A stretch of 64,000 nucleotides of DNA from CAIWHR01 sp039931775 (GCA_039931775.1 JBDTRG010000189.1:84157-148156); one strand, 5' to 3'. Positions 50,780-59,739 are shown, counted from the stretch's first letter. Notes: generated by a model from the letters alone, not told the origin. Program-made: numbers and translations.

Positions 50780-52834
50780 ATGACTGCCGATCGCCCCGCC
50801 AATCCGCTGCTCGAGTTCACGGGCCTGCCCCCCTTCGATGCGATCCGCGGCGTGCATGTCGCGCCGGCGATCGACGAGCTCCTCAGAGGCGCGCGCGCCG
50901 CGGTCGATGCGGTCGCCACGGACGAGGATTCTGCCACCTGGGACACGGTCGCGGAACCGCTGGCCGACGCACTCGACCGGCTCACCCGCGCATGGGGAGC
51001 CGTCGAGCATCTCAATGCGGTCGTGAGCACGACCGAGCTGCGCGACGCCTACCACGCCAATCTGCCGAAAGTCACGGCGTTCTACGCCGATCTCGCCCAG
51101 GATCTGCGGCTCTTCGACCGTTATCGCGCGCTCGCCGAATCGCCGTCGTTTGCGGCGCTCGACGCCGCGAAACAACGCGCAGTGACCAACGAATTGCGCG
51201 ATTTCCGGTTGGGGGGTGCGCTGCTGCCTGAAGGAGCGAAGGCGCGCTTCAAGGCGGTCGAGGAGGAACTCGCGGAGCTCTCCGCGCGGTTCGACGACAA
51301 CCTTCTCGACGCCACCAATGCGTGGGCGCTCCATGTCGACGACCGCGCGCTCCTCGATGGCGTGCCGCACGACGTCGTGGCTGAAGCGCGAGCGGGGGCC
51401 GAGGCCGACGGGAAGTCCGGCTGGAAGCTCACGCTGCGGATGCCCTGCTACCTGCCGGTGACGAGCTATGCCGACAATCGCGGCTTGCGCGCCACCATGC
51501 ATCGCGCCTATGCGACGCGCGCATCGGACATGGGCGCATCGAAGCGATGGGACAACACGTCGGTGATCCGGCGCATCCTCGAACTGCGGCGCGAGGCCGC
51601 GCTGCTCCTGGGCTACGGGAATTTCGCCGACCTCTCGCTGGTGCCGAAGATGGCCGGAAGCGTCGACGAGGTACTCCGATTCCTTCGCGATCTCGCGCGC
51701 CGGACGCGGCCTTTCGCCGAACGCGACTATGCCGAACTGGTCGCTTTCGCCCGCGACGAACTCGGTATCCCCGATCTCGCGCCGTCTGACATTGCGTACG
51801 CGTCGGAGAAGCTCAAGGCCAGCCGGTTCGCGTTCTCGGAGCAGGAGCTTCGCCAATACTTTCCCGAAGACCGGGTGCTGTCCGGCCTCTTCCGCGTGGC
51901 CGAAACGCTCTACGGCATTGCGATCCGCGAAAGCCGCGCGCCTGCCTGGCACGCGGACGTGCGCTTTTTCGACGTCACCGACGCCGCCGGCGTGCGGGTC
52001 GGCCAGTTCTACCTCGACCTCTTTGCTCGTGCCGGCAAGCAGAGCGGCGCGTGGATGGACGACGCGATCAACCGCCGCCGCATCGGTGCGCACCTCCAGC
52101 ATCCGGTCGCGTTCCTCACCTGCAATCTCTCGGCGCCCGTCGAGGGGCGGCCGGCGACGTTCACCCACGACGAAGTCACGACGCTGTTCCACGAATTCGG
52201 CCACGGCCTGCATCAGCTGCTGACGAGGATCGACGTCGCCGGCGTCTCGGGCATCGAGGGCGTCGAGTGGGATGCGGTCGAGCTCCCCAGTCAGTTCATG
52301 GAAAACTTCTGCTGGGAGTGGGATGTCGTCTCGCTCATGTCGGCGCATGTGGAAACCGGCGAACCCCTGCCCCGTGCGCTGTTCGATCGAATGCTGGCCG
52401 CGAAGAATTTCCAGAGCGGCCTGTCGACGATTCGCCATCTCGAGTTCGCGCTGTTCGACATGCTGCTGCATTCGTCCTACGACCCTCGCGGCGTTGCGCC
52501 GCCCGAAACGGTGCAGGACACCGTGCACGCGGAGGTGGCCGTGGCGCCGCGCGCGCCGTACGATCGCTTCATGCAGTCGTTTGCGCATGTCTTCGCCGGC
52601 GGCTATGCCGCTGGATACTACAGCTACAAATGGGCCGAAGTGCTCTCGGCGGACGTTTTTGCCGCCTTCGAGGAAGCCGGCGTGCTGTCGCCCACAACCG
52701 GCGAGCGATTCCGCGACGAGGTCCTCTCGCGTGGCGGGAGCCGCGACGCGCTGGAGTCGTTCGTCGCGTTCCGCGGACGGGCGCCCCAACTCGACGCACT
52801 TCTGCGGCATAATGGAATGGTCGCGGCTGCGTGA
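50780..52834 (+). CDS. prlC: Oligopeptidase A, M3 family zinc metallopeptidase
   Basis: A 684-residue M3 peptidase. The zinc motif HEFGH is at residues 471-475 (TLFHEFGHGLHQLL), followed by the third ligand in the GVEWDAVELPSQFMENF region. It degrades short peptides, including signal peptide fragments, in the cytoplasm. Length and sequence match OpdA/PrlC. It stands between murU and the glutaredoxin-like gene, all in one direction. The start ATG at 50780 gives the normal N-terminus (ADRPANPLLEFTGLPPFDAI). Confidence 0.94.
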   Translation: MTADRPANPLLEFTGLPPFDAIRGVHVAPAIDELLRGARAAVDAVATDEDSATWDTVAEPLADALDRLTRAWGAVEHLNAVVSTTELRDAYHANLPKVTAFYADLAQDLRLFDRYRALAESPSFAALDAAKQRAVTNELRDFRLGGALLPEGAKARFKAVEEELAELSARFDDNLLDATNAWALHVDDRALLDGVPHDVVAEARAGAEADGKSGWKLTLRMPCYLPVTSYADNRGLRATMHRAYATRASDMGASKRWDNTSVIRRILELRREAALLLGYGNFADLSLVPKMAGSVDEVLRFLRDLARRTRPFAERDYAELVAFARDELGIPDLAPSDIAYASEKLKASRFAFSEQELRQYFPEDRVLSGLFRVAETLYGIAIRESRAPAWHADVRFFDVTDAAGVRVGQFYLDLFARAGKQSGAWMDDAINRRRIGAHLQHPVAFLTCNLSAPVEGRPATFTHDEVTTLFHEFGHGLHQLLTRIDVAGVSGIEGVEWDAVELPSQFMENFCWEWDVVSLMSAHVETGEPLPRALFDRMLAAKNFQSGLSTIRHLEFALFDMLLHSSYDPRGVAPPETVQDTVHAEVAVAPRAPYDRFMQSFAHVFAGGYAAGYYSYKWAEVLSADVFAAFEEAGVLSPTTGERFRDEVLSRGGSRDALESFVAFRGRAPQLDALLRHNGMVAAA

Positions 52835-52854
52835 GGCAGCTCGAAGGAGAAGCC

Positions 52855-53460
52855 ATGACACGCGTTTCCAACCGAATTGCGCTCGTCTGCGGCGTCGCCG
52901 TCACCGTCATCGCTACCCTAGCCGGGGCGCAGCAGCAGGTCTATCGCTACATCGACAAGGACGGGCGCATCATCTATACCGATCGCGCGCCCCCGGCGGA
53001 CGGGAAAGAAGTCCAGGCCAAGCGCCTGACGCCAAACTTCATCGAAAACAACGACATTCCAGTCGCCACCAGCCAGGCCGCGCAGCGCTTTCCGGTGACG
53101 CTGTACACGTTTCCCTGCGGCCAGGTCTGCCTGAGCGCCGAGGCGCTGCTCAACCGGCGCGGCGTCCCGTTCACGACAGTCAACGTCGAAGACCAGAAGG
53201 GGGCCGACCAATTGCAGAAGCTAACCGGTGCACAACAGGCCCCGGTGCTTCTGGTCGGCGACAAGCTGATCGCCAAGGGCTTCAACGAAGCCCGGTGGAC
53301 GGCGTTGCTCGACGACGCCGGCTACCCGAAAACGCCCGCGCGCCGGGTCACCGCCAAATCGGCCGCGCCGGCGGCGGCGCCCGCGGCCCCTGCGCCGGCC
53401 GCGCCGGCGGAGGCGACTCAAGCCGTTGCCGTTCCTGGCGGCGGTTACCCGAAACAGTAA
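52855..53460 (+). CDS. DUF4124–glutaredoxin-like exported protein
   Basis: A 201-residue protein with a signal peptide ending AGAQQ, a DUF4124 segment (QVYRYIDKDGRIIYTDRAPP) and a glutaredoxin-like domain (about 78-155) with YTFPCGQVCLSAEALLNRRGVP and APVLLVGDKLIAKGFNEARW. The redox pair is C-x3-C (CGQVC) instead of C-x2-C. A long Ala/Pro tail follows. It probably acts in the periplasm; its substrate is unknown. AAGGAGA lies four bases before the ATG, fixing the start over an earlier GTG at 52831. Confidence 0.82.
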   Translation: MTRVSNRIALVCGVAVTVIATLAGAQQQVYRYIDKDGRIIYTDRAPPADGKEVQAKRLTPNFIENNDIPVATSQAAQRFPVTLYTFPCGQVCLSAEALLNRRGVPFTTVNVEDQKGADQLQKLTGAQQAPVLLVGDKLIAKGFNEARWTALLDDAGYPKTPARRVTAKSAAPAAAPAAPAPAAPAEATQAVAVPGGGYPKQ

Positions 53461-53476
53461 ACCGATTCGCGTTCCC

Positions 53477-54253
53477 CTGAAGCTCGCCACCTGGAACGTC
53501 AATTCGCTCAACGTCCGCCTCCCGCGGCTGCTGGATTGGCTCGCGGTCGAGCAACCGGATGTGCTGTGCCTCCAGGAAACGAAGATGGAGGACGCGAAGT
53601 TTCCGCATCGGGAACTCACTGACGCCGGCTACGCGTTGCACTACACCGGCCAGCGCACCTACAACGGCGTGGCGCTCCTCGTGCGCGGCGTCACCCATCC
53701 TGCGGCCGACGTCGTCGTCGCGCTGCCCGATTTCGCCGACCCGCAGAAGCGCGTGATCGCCGCCACGATCGCCGGGGTTCGCGTCGTCGATTTCTATGTG
53801 CCGAACGGCCAGTCGATCGATTCCGACAAATACCAGTACAAGCTCGACTGGTGCCGCGCGGCCACCGCGTTTCTCGCGGGCGAGGCCGCACGGCATCCGC
53901 GCCTCGCGGTGCTGGGCGATTTCAACATCGCTCCCGAGGACCGCGACGTTCACGATCCCGAACTCTGGCGCGGGCAGGTGCTGTGCTCCGAGCCGGAGAG
54001 AGATGTCTTTCGCGGATGGCTCCGACTCGGATTGAAGGACAGCTTCCGCCTGTTCGACCAGCCCGCGAAGACGTTCAGCTGGTGGGACTATCGCCAGCTC
54101 GGGTTTCCGAAGAATCATGGGTTGCGCATCGACCACATCCTGCTGTCGTCGTCGCTCGCGGCCCTCTGCTCGTCGTGCCGCATCGATCGCAATGCGCGCA
54201 AGGGCGAGAAGCCTTCCGACCACGCGCCGGTCATCGCAGAAATCGCGCTCTGA
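53477..54253 (+). CDS. xthA: Exodeoxyribonuclease III
   Basis: A protein of about 258 residues of the ExoIII/APE family, cleaving at abasic sites and removing 3' blocks. Motifs are LATWNVNSLNVRLPRLL, LCLQETKMED (catalytic Glu), VLGDFNIAPEDRDVHDP (Asp/Asn) and the final KPSDHAPVIAEIAL (Asp/His). The residue before LKLATWNVNS is at a CTG codon (53477), exactly where other members start with Met; the nearest alternative is a TTG at 53426 inside the preceding gene. A CTG start is therefore proposed. A short similar stretch to residues 180-200 recurs at 55183-55239. Confidence 0.88.
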   Translation: MKLATWNVNSLNVRLPRLLDWLAVEQPDVLCLQETKMEDAKFPHRELTDAGYALHYTGQRTYNGVALLVRGVTHPAADVVVALPDFADPQKRVIAATIAGVRVVDFYVPNGQSIDSDKYQYKLDWCRAATAFLAGEAARHPRLAVLGDFNIAPEDRDVHDPELWRGQVLCSEPERDVFRGWLRLGLKDSFRLFDQPAKTFSWWDYRQLGFPKNHGLRIDHILLSSSLAALCSSCRIDRNARKGEKPSDHAPVIAEIAL

Positions 54254-54298
54254 CCCTGCGCGGCACGCGATTCCCAACCACTCCGGACGCCTTCCGCG

Positions 54299-55201
54299 AT
54301 GCGCCGCCTGCTGAGTCAAATCCGAAGGAGGCTCGAAGCAGCCGATGCACCATTCGTCCCGCCCGGACACTTCTACTCGCCGATCGTCGACACCCGGGCC
54401 GTCGCGGCGGAACGCGAGCGCCTGTGGCCGTCGCGGCCCGTCATCGCCGGCATCGACTGGAACGACGCCGGACACCGGCGGATTCTGACCGAGGCGTTTC
54501 CGCGGTTCCTGCCGCTCTACGACTACCCGGAGGTCCTGCCCGACGGGCCCAATCTCGCCGAGTTCTACACGCGCAATACGCAATTCAGCTGGCTCGACGC
54601 CCGCGCGTTGTTCGTGCTCCTGCACGAATGGCGCCCGCGCCGGATCATCGAAGTGGGCTCCGGTTACTCGTCGCTGCTCGTCGCTGATGTCAATCGGCGT
54701 TGGTTCGACAACGCGATGCACGTGACCTGCATCGAGCCGTATCCACGCCCGTTCCTCGCGAACCGGATCCCCGGGATTTCCCGGCTCGTCGAGGAAAAGG
54801 TGCAGCACGTCCCCGTCGACGCGTTCGGTGCGCTCATGGCCGGCGACATGCTGTTCATCGATTCATCGCATGTCGCGAAGACCGGCAGCGACGTCAACCG
54901 CCTCTATTTCGACGTATTGCCCGCGCTCGCTCCCGGCGTGCGCATCCACATCCACGACATCTTTCTGCCGCACGACTACCCGCAGTCGTGGGTCATCGAC
55001 GAAAACCGCAGCTGGAACGAGCAATACCTGGTGCACGCGCTGCTGATCTACTCGAAAGGCTTTCGCGTCGAGTTCGGGTGCGCGTATGCCTTCCACGCAT
55101 TTCCGGACCTCGTGGTGAAGGCGCTCGCGCATCCGAGAGGTCGCGGCTACGGAGGTGGCAGCCTCTGGCTCACGAAGCTCAATGGATCGGCCGAGGATTG
55201 A
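54299..55201 (+). CDS. SAM-dependent class I methyltransferase, unknown substrate
   Basis: A 300-residue protein. The SAM-binding motif RIIEVGSGYSSLLVADV is followed by CIEPYPRPFLA, MLFIDSSHVAKTGSDVN and IHIHDIFLPHDYPQSWV, as in the methyltransferase-24/FkbM-like class often found in glycan or secondary metabolite gene clusters. The target is unknown. It lies 45 bases after xthA. Its last codons (NGSAED and stop) overlap the start of a short xthA-like segment, which suggests that the gene arrived with, or was inserted beside, a duplicated piece of xthA. Confidence 0.78.
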   Translation: MRRLLSQIRRRLEAADAPFVPPGHFYSPIVDTRAVAAERERLWPSRPVIAGIDWNDAGHRRILTEAFPRFLPLYDYPEVLPDGPNLAEFYTRNTQFSWLDARALFVLLHEWRPRRIIEVGSGYSSLLVADVNRRWFDNAMHVTCIEPYPRPFLANRIPGISRLVEEKVQHVPVDAFGALMAGDMLFIDSSHVAKTGSDVNRLYFDVLPALAPGVRIHIHDIFLPHDYPQSWVIDENRSWNEQYLVHALLIYSKGFRVEFGCAYAFHAFPDLVVKALAHPRGRGYGGGSLWLTKLNGSAED

Positions 55202-55239
55202 AGGACGCCTTCCGCCTGTTCGACCGGCCGGAGAAGACG
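55183..55239 (+). pseudogene. Fragment resembling an internal part of xthA
   Basis: Bases 55195-55239 match 54029-54073 inside xthA at 40 of 45 positions by eye. In the xthA register they encode GLKDAFRLFDRPEKT against GLKDSFRLFDQPAKT, and the conserved Trp codon further upstream (55183) also fits. Similarity ends at both sides, and the stretch has no independent start. It is best read as the remnant of a second, slightly diverged xthA or of a segmental duplication. The 5' part overlaps the end of the methyltransferase gene. The rest of the gap to 55304 shows nothing recognisable. Confidence 0.7.
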
Positions 55240-55304
55240 GCCTGGCCCATCGCCGCGCGCAGCACCGCCGCGCGTCGGAAATTCCACGAGCCACGAGCGC
55301 GCGG

Positions 55305-56390
55305 TCAACGCTTGCGCAGCACCGCCAGGTCATGCGTCGCGATCATTCCCGGAACGATATCGATGACCTCGAAATGCTCGCCCCAGATCCTGCGGACGTA
55401 ATCCTTCGAGTGGAATACGTTGGCGTAGTAATTGGCTTCGCCGATGAAGTCCCGAAGCTGGTCGTTGCCCCCCGTGAGCACAAATCCCTTCCGCTCTACT
55501 CGGTCGAGTAACCTATCGAGTTCCCGAAACGGGAGCCCGGAGTAATTGGCCGCCGTCGTGCCATGAAAGGTCAGGAGCACGATTGCGCCCGGAGCCGCAA
55601 TCCGATGAAGTTCGGCGAGCCATGCCAACTGGTCAGTTTCGCGCAGATGGGTCAGAACCGATATTCCGTAGATCAAGTCGAAAGATCCGCCTTCCATCGG
55701 GATTGGAGGGTGCAGCGGAATTTCTGCATAACGTCCGGGCAGATGTCGCCTGCACCAGTCGACATTGTCCGCATCGACATCCACGCCGAAAAACTCGATT
55801 CCCGGCGTGGCGCTGAAGTATCGTCCGACGCGGCCGCACCCGACGCCCCAGTCGAGCACGCGCTTTCCGTTCTCGACATCGTCGCCTGTCGTCGCTTTCA
55901 CCAGCCGCTTGATCTTGTTGAAATCCGAGTAACCGCCAAGTAAAAACTGCAGGATGCTGTTCGCGCCCATCACACGGTAGATACGGTCGGATTCGGGAAG
56001 CGGCGGATAGCGACGGTTGTCCGGATAGAAATAGTCGTGCTGAAATGGGTGGTGGAGCCCTTGCTCGTCGAATTCGAACCGCAGGTGCAGGCAACCTTCG
56101 TCGAACCAATGGTCGGGACCGCCGCCGAGCGCACTGCAGACGTAGCCCGACATTTCGGCGCCGCGGCGTTGCGCGAAGAATGCTCCGAGGTCGGGCCGGA
56201 CAATCGGGTATTCCTGTTTCGCGAAGTGCGTGCCGTTCCACAGGAACCGGGCTTGTTCTGCATGCTGCTCGGGAGGCAAGGCCCAGCCGGCGATCTGCAG
56301 AACGTCGCCGTCCATCGTCAGGCCGTCGATGGTCCAAGGCTCCGCGTCGAGCCGACCTTGTTGTCCATCTATTGGGTTGCTAGCACGCAT
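55305..56390 (-). CDS. SAM-dependent methyltransferase with N-terminal extension, probably acquired
   Basis: A 361-residue protein. About 150 N-terminal residues of unknown type (WTIDGLTMDGDVLQIAGWALPP; DYFYPDNRRYPPLPESDRIYRV) precede a class I methyltransferase domain with VLDWGVGCGRVGRYFS, FFGVDVDADNVDWCRRH and FDLIYGISVLTHL. The N-terminal region looks like a glycan-associated accessory domain, but I cannot name it. Codon use is visibly less GC-biased than in neighbours (runs of CCA, ATA, GAT, GGA, CAA at the 5' end), a sign of transfer. It is convergent with the gene at 54299. The function is unknown. Confidence 0.78.
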   Translation of the reverse strand: MRASNPIDGQQGRLDAEPWTIDGLTMDGDVLQIAGWALPPEQHAEQARFLWNGTHFAKQEYPIVRPDLGAFFAQRRGAEMSGYVCSALGGGPDHWFDEGCLHLRFEFDEQGLHHPFQHDYFYPDNRRYPPLPESDRIYRVMGANSILQFLLGGYSDFNKIKRLVKATTGDDVENGKRVLDWGVGCGRVGRYFSATPGIEFFGVDVDADNVDWCRRHLPGRYAEIPLHPPIPMEGGSFDLIYGISVLTHLRETDQLAWLAELHRIAAPGAIVLLTFHGTTAANYSGLPFRELDRLLDRVERKGFVLTGGNDQLRDFIGEANYYANVFHSKDYVRRIWGEHFEVIDIVPGMIATHDLAVLRKR

Positions 56391-56454
56391 CTGCAGCCTG
56401 TTTCACAGCATTATGCAAAGCTCGCCTGAGGCGACGTTTCCACGCGGCAAGGCG

Positions 56455-57885
56455 CTACTCACCGGCGCGCGCGCCCTTCCTCAATTCCGGCTCGAGCCCC
56501 AGTTCCTGAATCTTTCGCGTCAGCGTATTGCGACCCCAACCGAGCCACTGCGCGGCCTCCATCCGGTGCCCGCCCGTGTGGGCAAGCGCGCGCAGGATCA
56601 GCGTGCGCTCGAATTCGCGTTCGAGGCGATCGCCGACGCCGCGCTCGCCGCGCGCGAGTGCCTGCGCGAGTTCCCGGTCGAGCGTGTTGCGCCAGTCCGC
56701 CTCTGCGGTCTTCCCCTCCGCGCCTCCCGCCGCCGGCTCGCGGATCTCGGACGGAAGGTCGCCGACGTCGATCCGCTGGCCCGGTGCCATCACGGTGACC
56801 CAGTGGCAGATGTTCTCGAGCTGGCGCACGTTGCCCGGAAACGGAAATGCGCCGAAGAGCTTGAGCGCGTCGTCGGAAAACACCTTCGGCTCGACCGCGA
56901 GATCGCGCGCGCTCTTCTGCAGGAAGTGGCGCACGAGCGGCACGATGTCGTCCTGGCGCTCGCGTAGCGGCGGGAGGCGCAGGCGCACGACATTCAAGCG
57001 GTGGAAGAGATCCTCGCGGAAGAGCCCCTGGCGCACGCGCTCCTCGAGGTTCTGGTGGGTGGCGGCGATCACGCGCACGCTCGACTTCTGCGGTGCGTGC
57101 CCGCCGACCCGATAGTATTCGCCGTCGGCCAGTACGCGCAGCAGGCGCACCTGCAAGTCGGGCGGCATGTCGCCGATCTCGTCCAGGAACAGCGTGCCGC
57201 CTTCGGCCTGCTCGAAGCGGCCGCGTCGCGCGTTCTGCGCACCGGTGAACGCGCCGCGTTCGTGACCGAAGAGCTCGGACTCGAGCAGGTCCTTGGGGAT
57301 CGCCGCCGTATTGATCGCGATGAACGGCCCCGGGGCGCGCGGACTGTGACGATGCAGCGCGCGGGCAACCAACTCCTTGCCGGTTCCGGATTCGCCGGTG
57401 ATGAGCACGGTCGCGCTCGACTGCGCGAGCCGCCCGATCGCGCGGAACACCTCCTGCATCGCCGGCGCCTGGCCCAGCATCTCCGCCGAGTCGAGCGTCG
57501 CGGCTTCGACCGGCACGACCGACGGCCCCTGCACCATCGCGCGGCGGATGAGCGCGACGGCATGATCGACGTCGAAAGGCTTCGGAAGATACTCGAACGC
57601 GCCGCCCTGGAATGCGGCGACCGCGCTGTCGAGGTCCGAATAGGCGGTCATGATGATCACCGGCAGCTGCGGGTAGTGCTCCTTCACCCGATCGAGCAGC
57701 ACGAGTCCGGACTCGCCCGGCATCCTGATGTCGGACACGAGCACCGACGGCTGGTTTGCGGCGAGCGCCTGCAGTACCTCGTACGCCGACACGAACGACT
57801 TGAACTCGATGTCCTCGCGCGCGAGCGCCTTCTCGAGCACCCAGCGAATTGAACGGTCGTCGTCGACGATCCAGACGGGCTTCAT
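56455..57885 (-). CDS. ntrC: Nitrogen regulation response regulator NtrC (GlnG)
   Basis: A 476-residue sigma-54-dependent activator. The receiver domain has DDD near the start and the phosphorylated Asp52 (VLVSDIRMPG). The AAA+ domain has Walker A GESGTGKE (164-171), the sigma-54-contacting GAFTGA (211-216) and ATHQNLEERVRQGLFREDLFHRLNV. The C-terminal Fis-type helix-turn-helix reads HRMEAAQWLGWGRNTLTRKIQELG. It switches on nitrogen-scavenging genes on phosphorylation by NtrB. The ATG at 57885 fits the family start. The ntrB stop lies 48 bases upstream. Confidence 0.95.
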   Translation of the reverse strand: MKPVWIVDDDRSIRWVLEKALAREDIEFKSFVSAYEVLQALAANQPSVLVSDIRMPGESGLVLLDRVKEHYPQLPVIIMTAYSDLDSAVAAFQGGAFEYLPKPFDVDHAVALIRRAMVQGPSVVPVEAATLDSAEMLGQAPAMQEVFRAIGRLAQSSATVLITGESGTGKELVARALHRHSPRAPGPFIAINTAAIPKDLLESELFGHERGAFTGAQNARRGRFEQAEGGTLFLDEIGDMPPDLQVRLLRVLADGEYYRVGGHAPQKSSVRVIAATHQNLEERVRQGLFREDLFHRLNVVRLRLPPLRERQDDIVPLVRHFLQKSARDLAVEPKVFSDDALKLFGAFPFPGNVRQLENICHWVTVMAPGQRIDVGDLPSEIREPAAGGAEGKTAEADWRNTLDRELAQALARGERGVGDRLEREFERTLILRALAHTGGHRMEAAQWLGWGRNTLTRKIQELGLEPELRKGARAGE

Positions 57886-57933
57886 TCCATCATTCCGCAA
57901 AGGCCTGCGAAAATCGGTGGCTCGTGCATTCGA

Positions 57934-59040
57934 TCAGGCTCCGGAACGCGGTGTGCCCGGATCGACGGGCAGCAGAATCGTGAACACGGTTCCCCCGGGA
58001 ACGCTCTCGCACTCGATCGCGCCGGAGTGCTGCGCGATGAACGCCTGCGCCAGGGTCAGACCCAGACCGGTGCCACCTTCGCGCCCCGACACGAGCGGGT
58101 AGAAGATCCGGTCGCGGATCGATTCGGGAATGCCCGGGCCGTTGTCCTCGATCGACAACGCGAGCGCGATCCGGTGCCGTTTCTTCGCGAGCGTCACGTA
58201 ACGCGCGACGCGCGTCGTCAGGCGGATCTGCGGGTCCGCCGTGCGCTGCAGCGCCTGCGCGGCGTTGCGGACGATGTTGAGCGCGGCCTGCGTCAACTGC
58301 TCGGCGTCGGCGTCGATTTCCGGCAGGCTGATGTCGAAGTCGCTGATGATCTCGACCTGCGGAAACTCCGCCTGGACCACGCCGCGCACGCGCGTCAGGA
58401 TCTCGTGGATGTTCGTGCGCCGAAAGGTCGGCAGCCGATGCGGCGTCAGCAGGCGGTTGACGAGCGATTGCAGCCGGTCCGCTTCGCCGATCACGACCTG
58501 CGTGTACTCGATGAGGTGCGGCCGGTCGAGCTCGCGCTCCAGCAACTGCGCGGCTCCGCGGATGCCGCCCAGCGGGTTCTTGATTTCGTGCGCCAGGTTC
58601 CTGATCAACTCGCGGTTGGCCTGCTGCTGCTCGTTCAACCGCTCTTCGCGCGCGATCTTCAACTGCTGGTCGATGTGCCGGAACTCGAGGAGCAGCACCG
58701 CATCCTTCGTGTCGATCGGCGACACCGTGCACGTCAGGTGGAGCTTCGGCTGCTTGCCGTTGACGGCGAGCTCCAACTCCTGCTCGGTATAGGTCGCCCC
58801 GCCCATCACCGCCTTGTCGATCGCGGTGGAAAGGCCCGACACCTCGTTGAAAACCTGGTCGGGCCGATTGCCGACGAGGTGCTTCTTCGACAAGGCGAAG
58901 AGATTTTCTGCCGCGGGATTGGCATAGGTCACGCGCCGCGTCCGGTCGAGCAGAAGCACGGCGGTCGCGAGCAATTCAAGGCCCGCGAACGCCTGCTTGA
59001 CGTCGTCGCCGGCAAACGGAAAGAGATGCGCAAAACTCAC
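57934..59040 (-). CDS. ntrB: Nitrogen regulation sensor histidine kinase NtrB (GlnL)
   Basis: A 368-residue cytoplasmic kinase. It has an N-terminal PAS domain (ELLATAVLLLDRTRRVTYANPAAENLF), the H box with phosphorylated His151 (NLAHEIKNPLGGIRGAAQLLE), the N box (NIVRNAAQAL) and the G boxes (IEDNGPGIPESI and REGGTGLGLTLAQ). It is controlled by PII proteins in the family and phosphorylates NtrC under nitrogen limitation. The GTG at 59040 gives normal length; no nearby ATG is better. ntrC follows after 48 bases. Confidence 0.94.
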   Translation of the reverse strand: MSFAHLFPFAGDDVKQAFAGLELLATAVLLLDRTRRVTYANPAAENLFALSKKHLVGNRPDQVFNEVSGLSTAIDKAVMGGATYTEQELELAVNGKQPKLHLTCTVSPIDTKDAVLLLEFRHIDQQLKIAREERLNEQQQANRELIRNLAHEIKNPLGGIRGAAQLLERELDRPHLIEYTQVVIGEADRLQSLVNRLLTPHRLPTFRRTNIHEILTRVRGVVQAEFPQVEIISDFDISLPEIDADAEQLTQAALNIVRNAAQALQRTADPQIRLTTRVARYVTLAKKRHRIALALSIEDNGPGIPESIRDRIFYPLVSGREGGTGLGLTLAQAFIAQHSGAIECESVPGGTVFTILLPVDPGTPRSGA

Positions 59041-59126
59041 GGTCGTCGACGGGGCTGATGCATGGTAGAGGGCGAAAGACTGCCCCGGTGACGTTAGCAA
59101 TATCCGCGCCCGGCCTCGCCGGTGCA

Positions 59127-59678
59127 TCACTTGATCGCGGCGAGCTCCTTCTTGAGCGCCTCGATGTTCCTCTCGTGGACGTTCACCGTCTGCTTGAGGC
59201 GCGCGATGCGCGTCCGGTACTTCTCGGCGTCCGCGCGCTCTTCCGGAAGCGGTACCGGCGCCCCGTCTGCGTAAAGCGTACGGGTTTCCGTCAGCAGTTT
59301 CTCCTCGGTCGAGAGCTCTTCGGCGAGGACCTTGCGGCGAACGTCGTCGCGTCCCTTCTGCGTGTCCGGATCGACGCGTGGGAAGCTCGAGGGCGTCGGC
59401 GAACTGCGCGCCGTCGTGGCACTTGCCGAGCGTGGAATCGAGCCACCGTCGCTCGTCGTGCAGCCGAGCTTCTTCCAGCCCTTCTCCGGCGGCAGGTTCG
59501 AGTAGTGCACGGCACCTTCGGCGTCGGCGTACTTGCATATGTCGGCAATGGCGTCGCCGACCGGCGCGATGGTGGCGGCGATCAGCGTTGCGAGCACGAG
59601 CGCGGCACGGCGCGTGCGGCGTGGACTCGTCGAAAGCGCGGGGCGACGAGACACGGGAGGGTACGCTTCATCGTGCAT
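59127..59678 (-). CDS. DUF4124 domain protein, exported
   Basis: A 183-residue protein. An Arg-rich N-terminus leads into a signal segment (AALVLATLIAATIAPVGDAIA), followed by a DUF4124 motif (ICKYADAEGAVHYSNLPPEKGWKKLGC) and a C-terminal coiled-coil (RTRIARLKQTVNVHERNIEALKKELA). DUF4124 is a short periplasmic domain of unknown function. It lies between glnA and ntrB and is separated from glnA by a strong terminator. The start may be one of the downstream Leu/Val codons nearer the signal peptide, but none is ATG. It may be cotranscribed with ntrBC. Confidence 0.78.
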   Translation of the reverse strand: MHDEAYPPVSRRPALSTSPRRTRRAALVLATLIAATIAPVGDAIADICKYADAEGAVHYSNLPPEKGWKKLGCTTSDGGSIPRSASATTARSSPTPSSFPRVDPDTQKGRDDVRRKVLAEELSTEEKLLTETRTLYADGAPVPLPEERADAEKYRTRIARLKQTVNVHERNIEALKKELAAIK

Positions 59679-59711
59679 GCGCCGAGTGTATGTGGAAACG
59701 CGTCGCCGAGC

Positions 59712-59739
59712 AAAAATGAGGGCGGGCCCGAGGCCCGCC
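59712..59739 (-). terminator. Rho-independent terminator downstream of glnA
   Basis: On the minus strand a perfect eight-base stem, GGCGGGCC-TCG-GGCCCGCC, is followed two to three bases later by TTTTT. It lies 36 bases beyond the glnA stop and just before the DUF4124 gene, so glnA should be largely transcribed alone. Confidence 0.85.
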
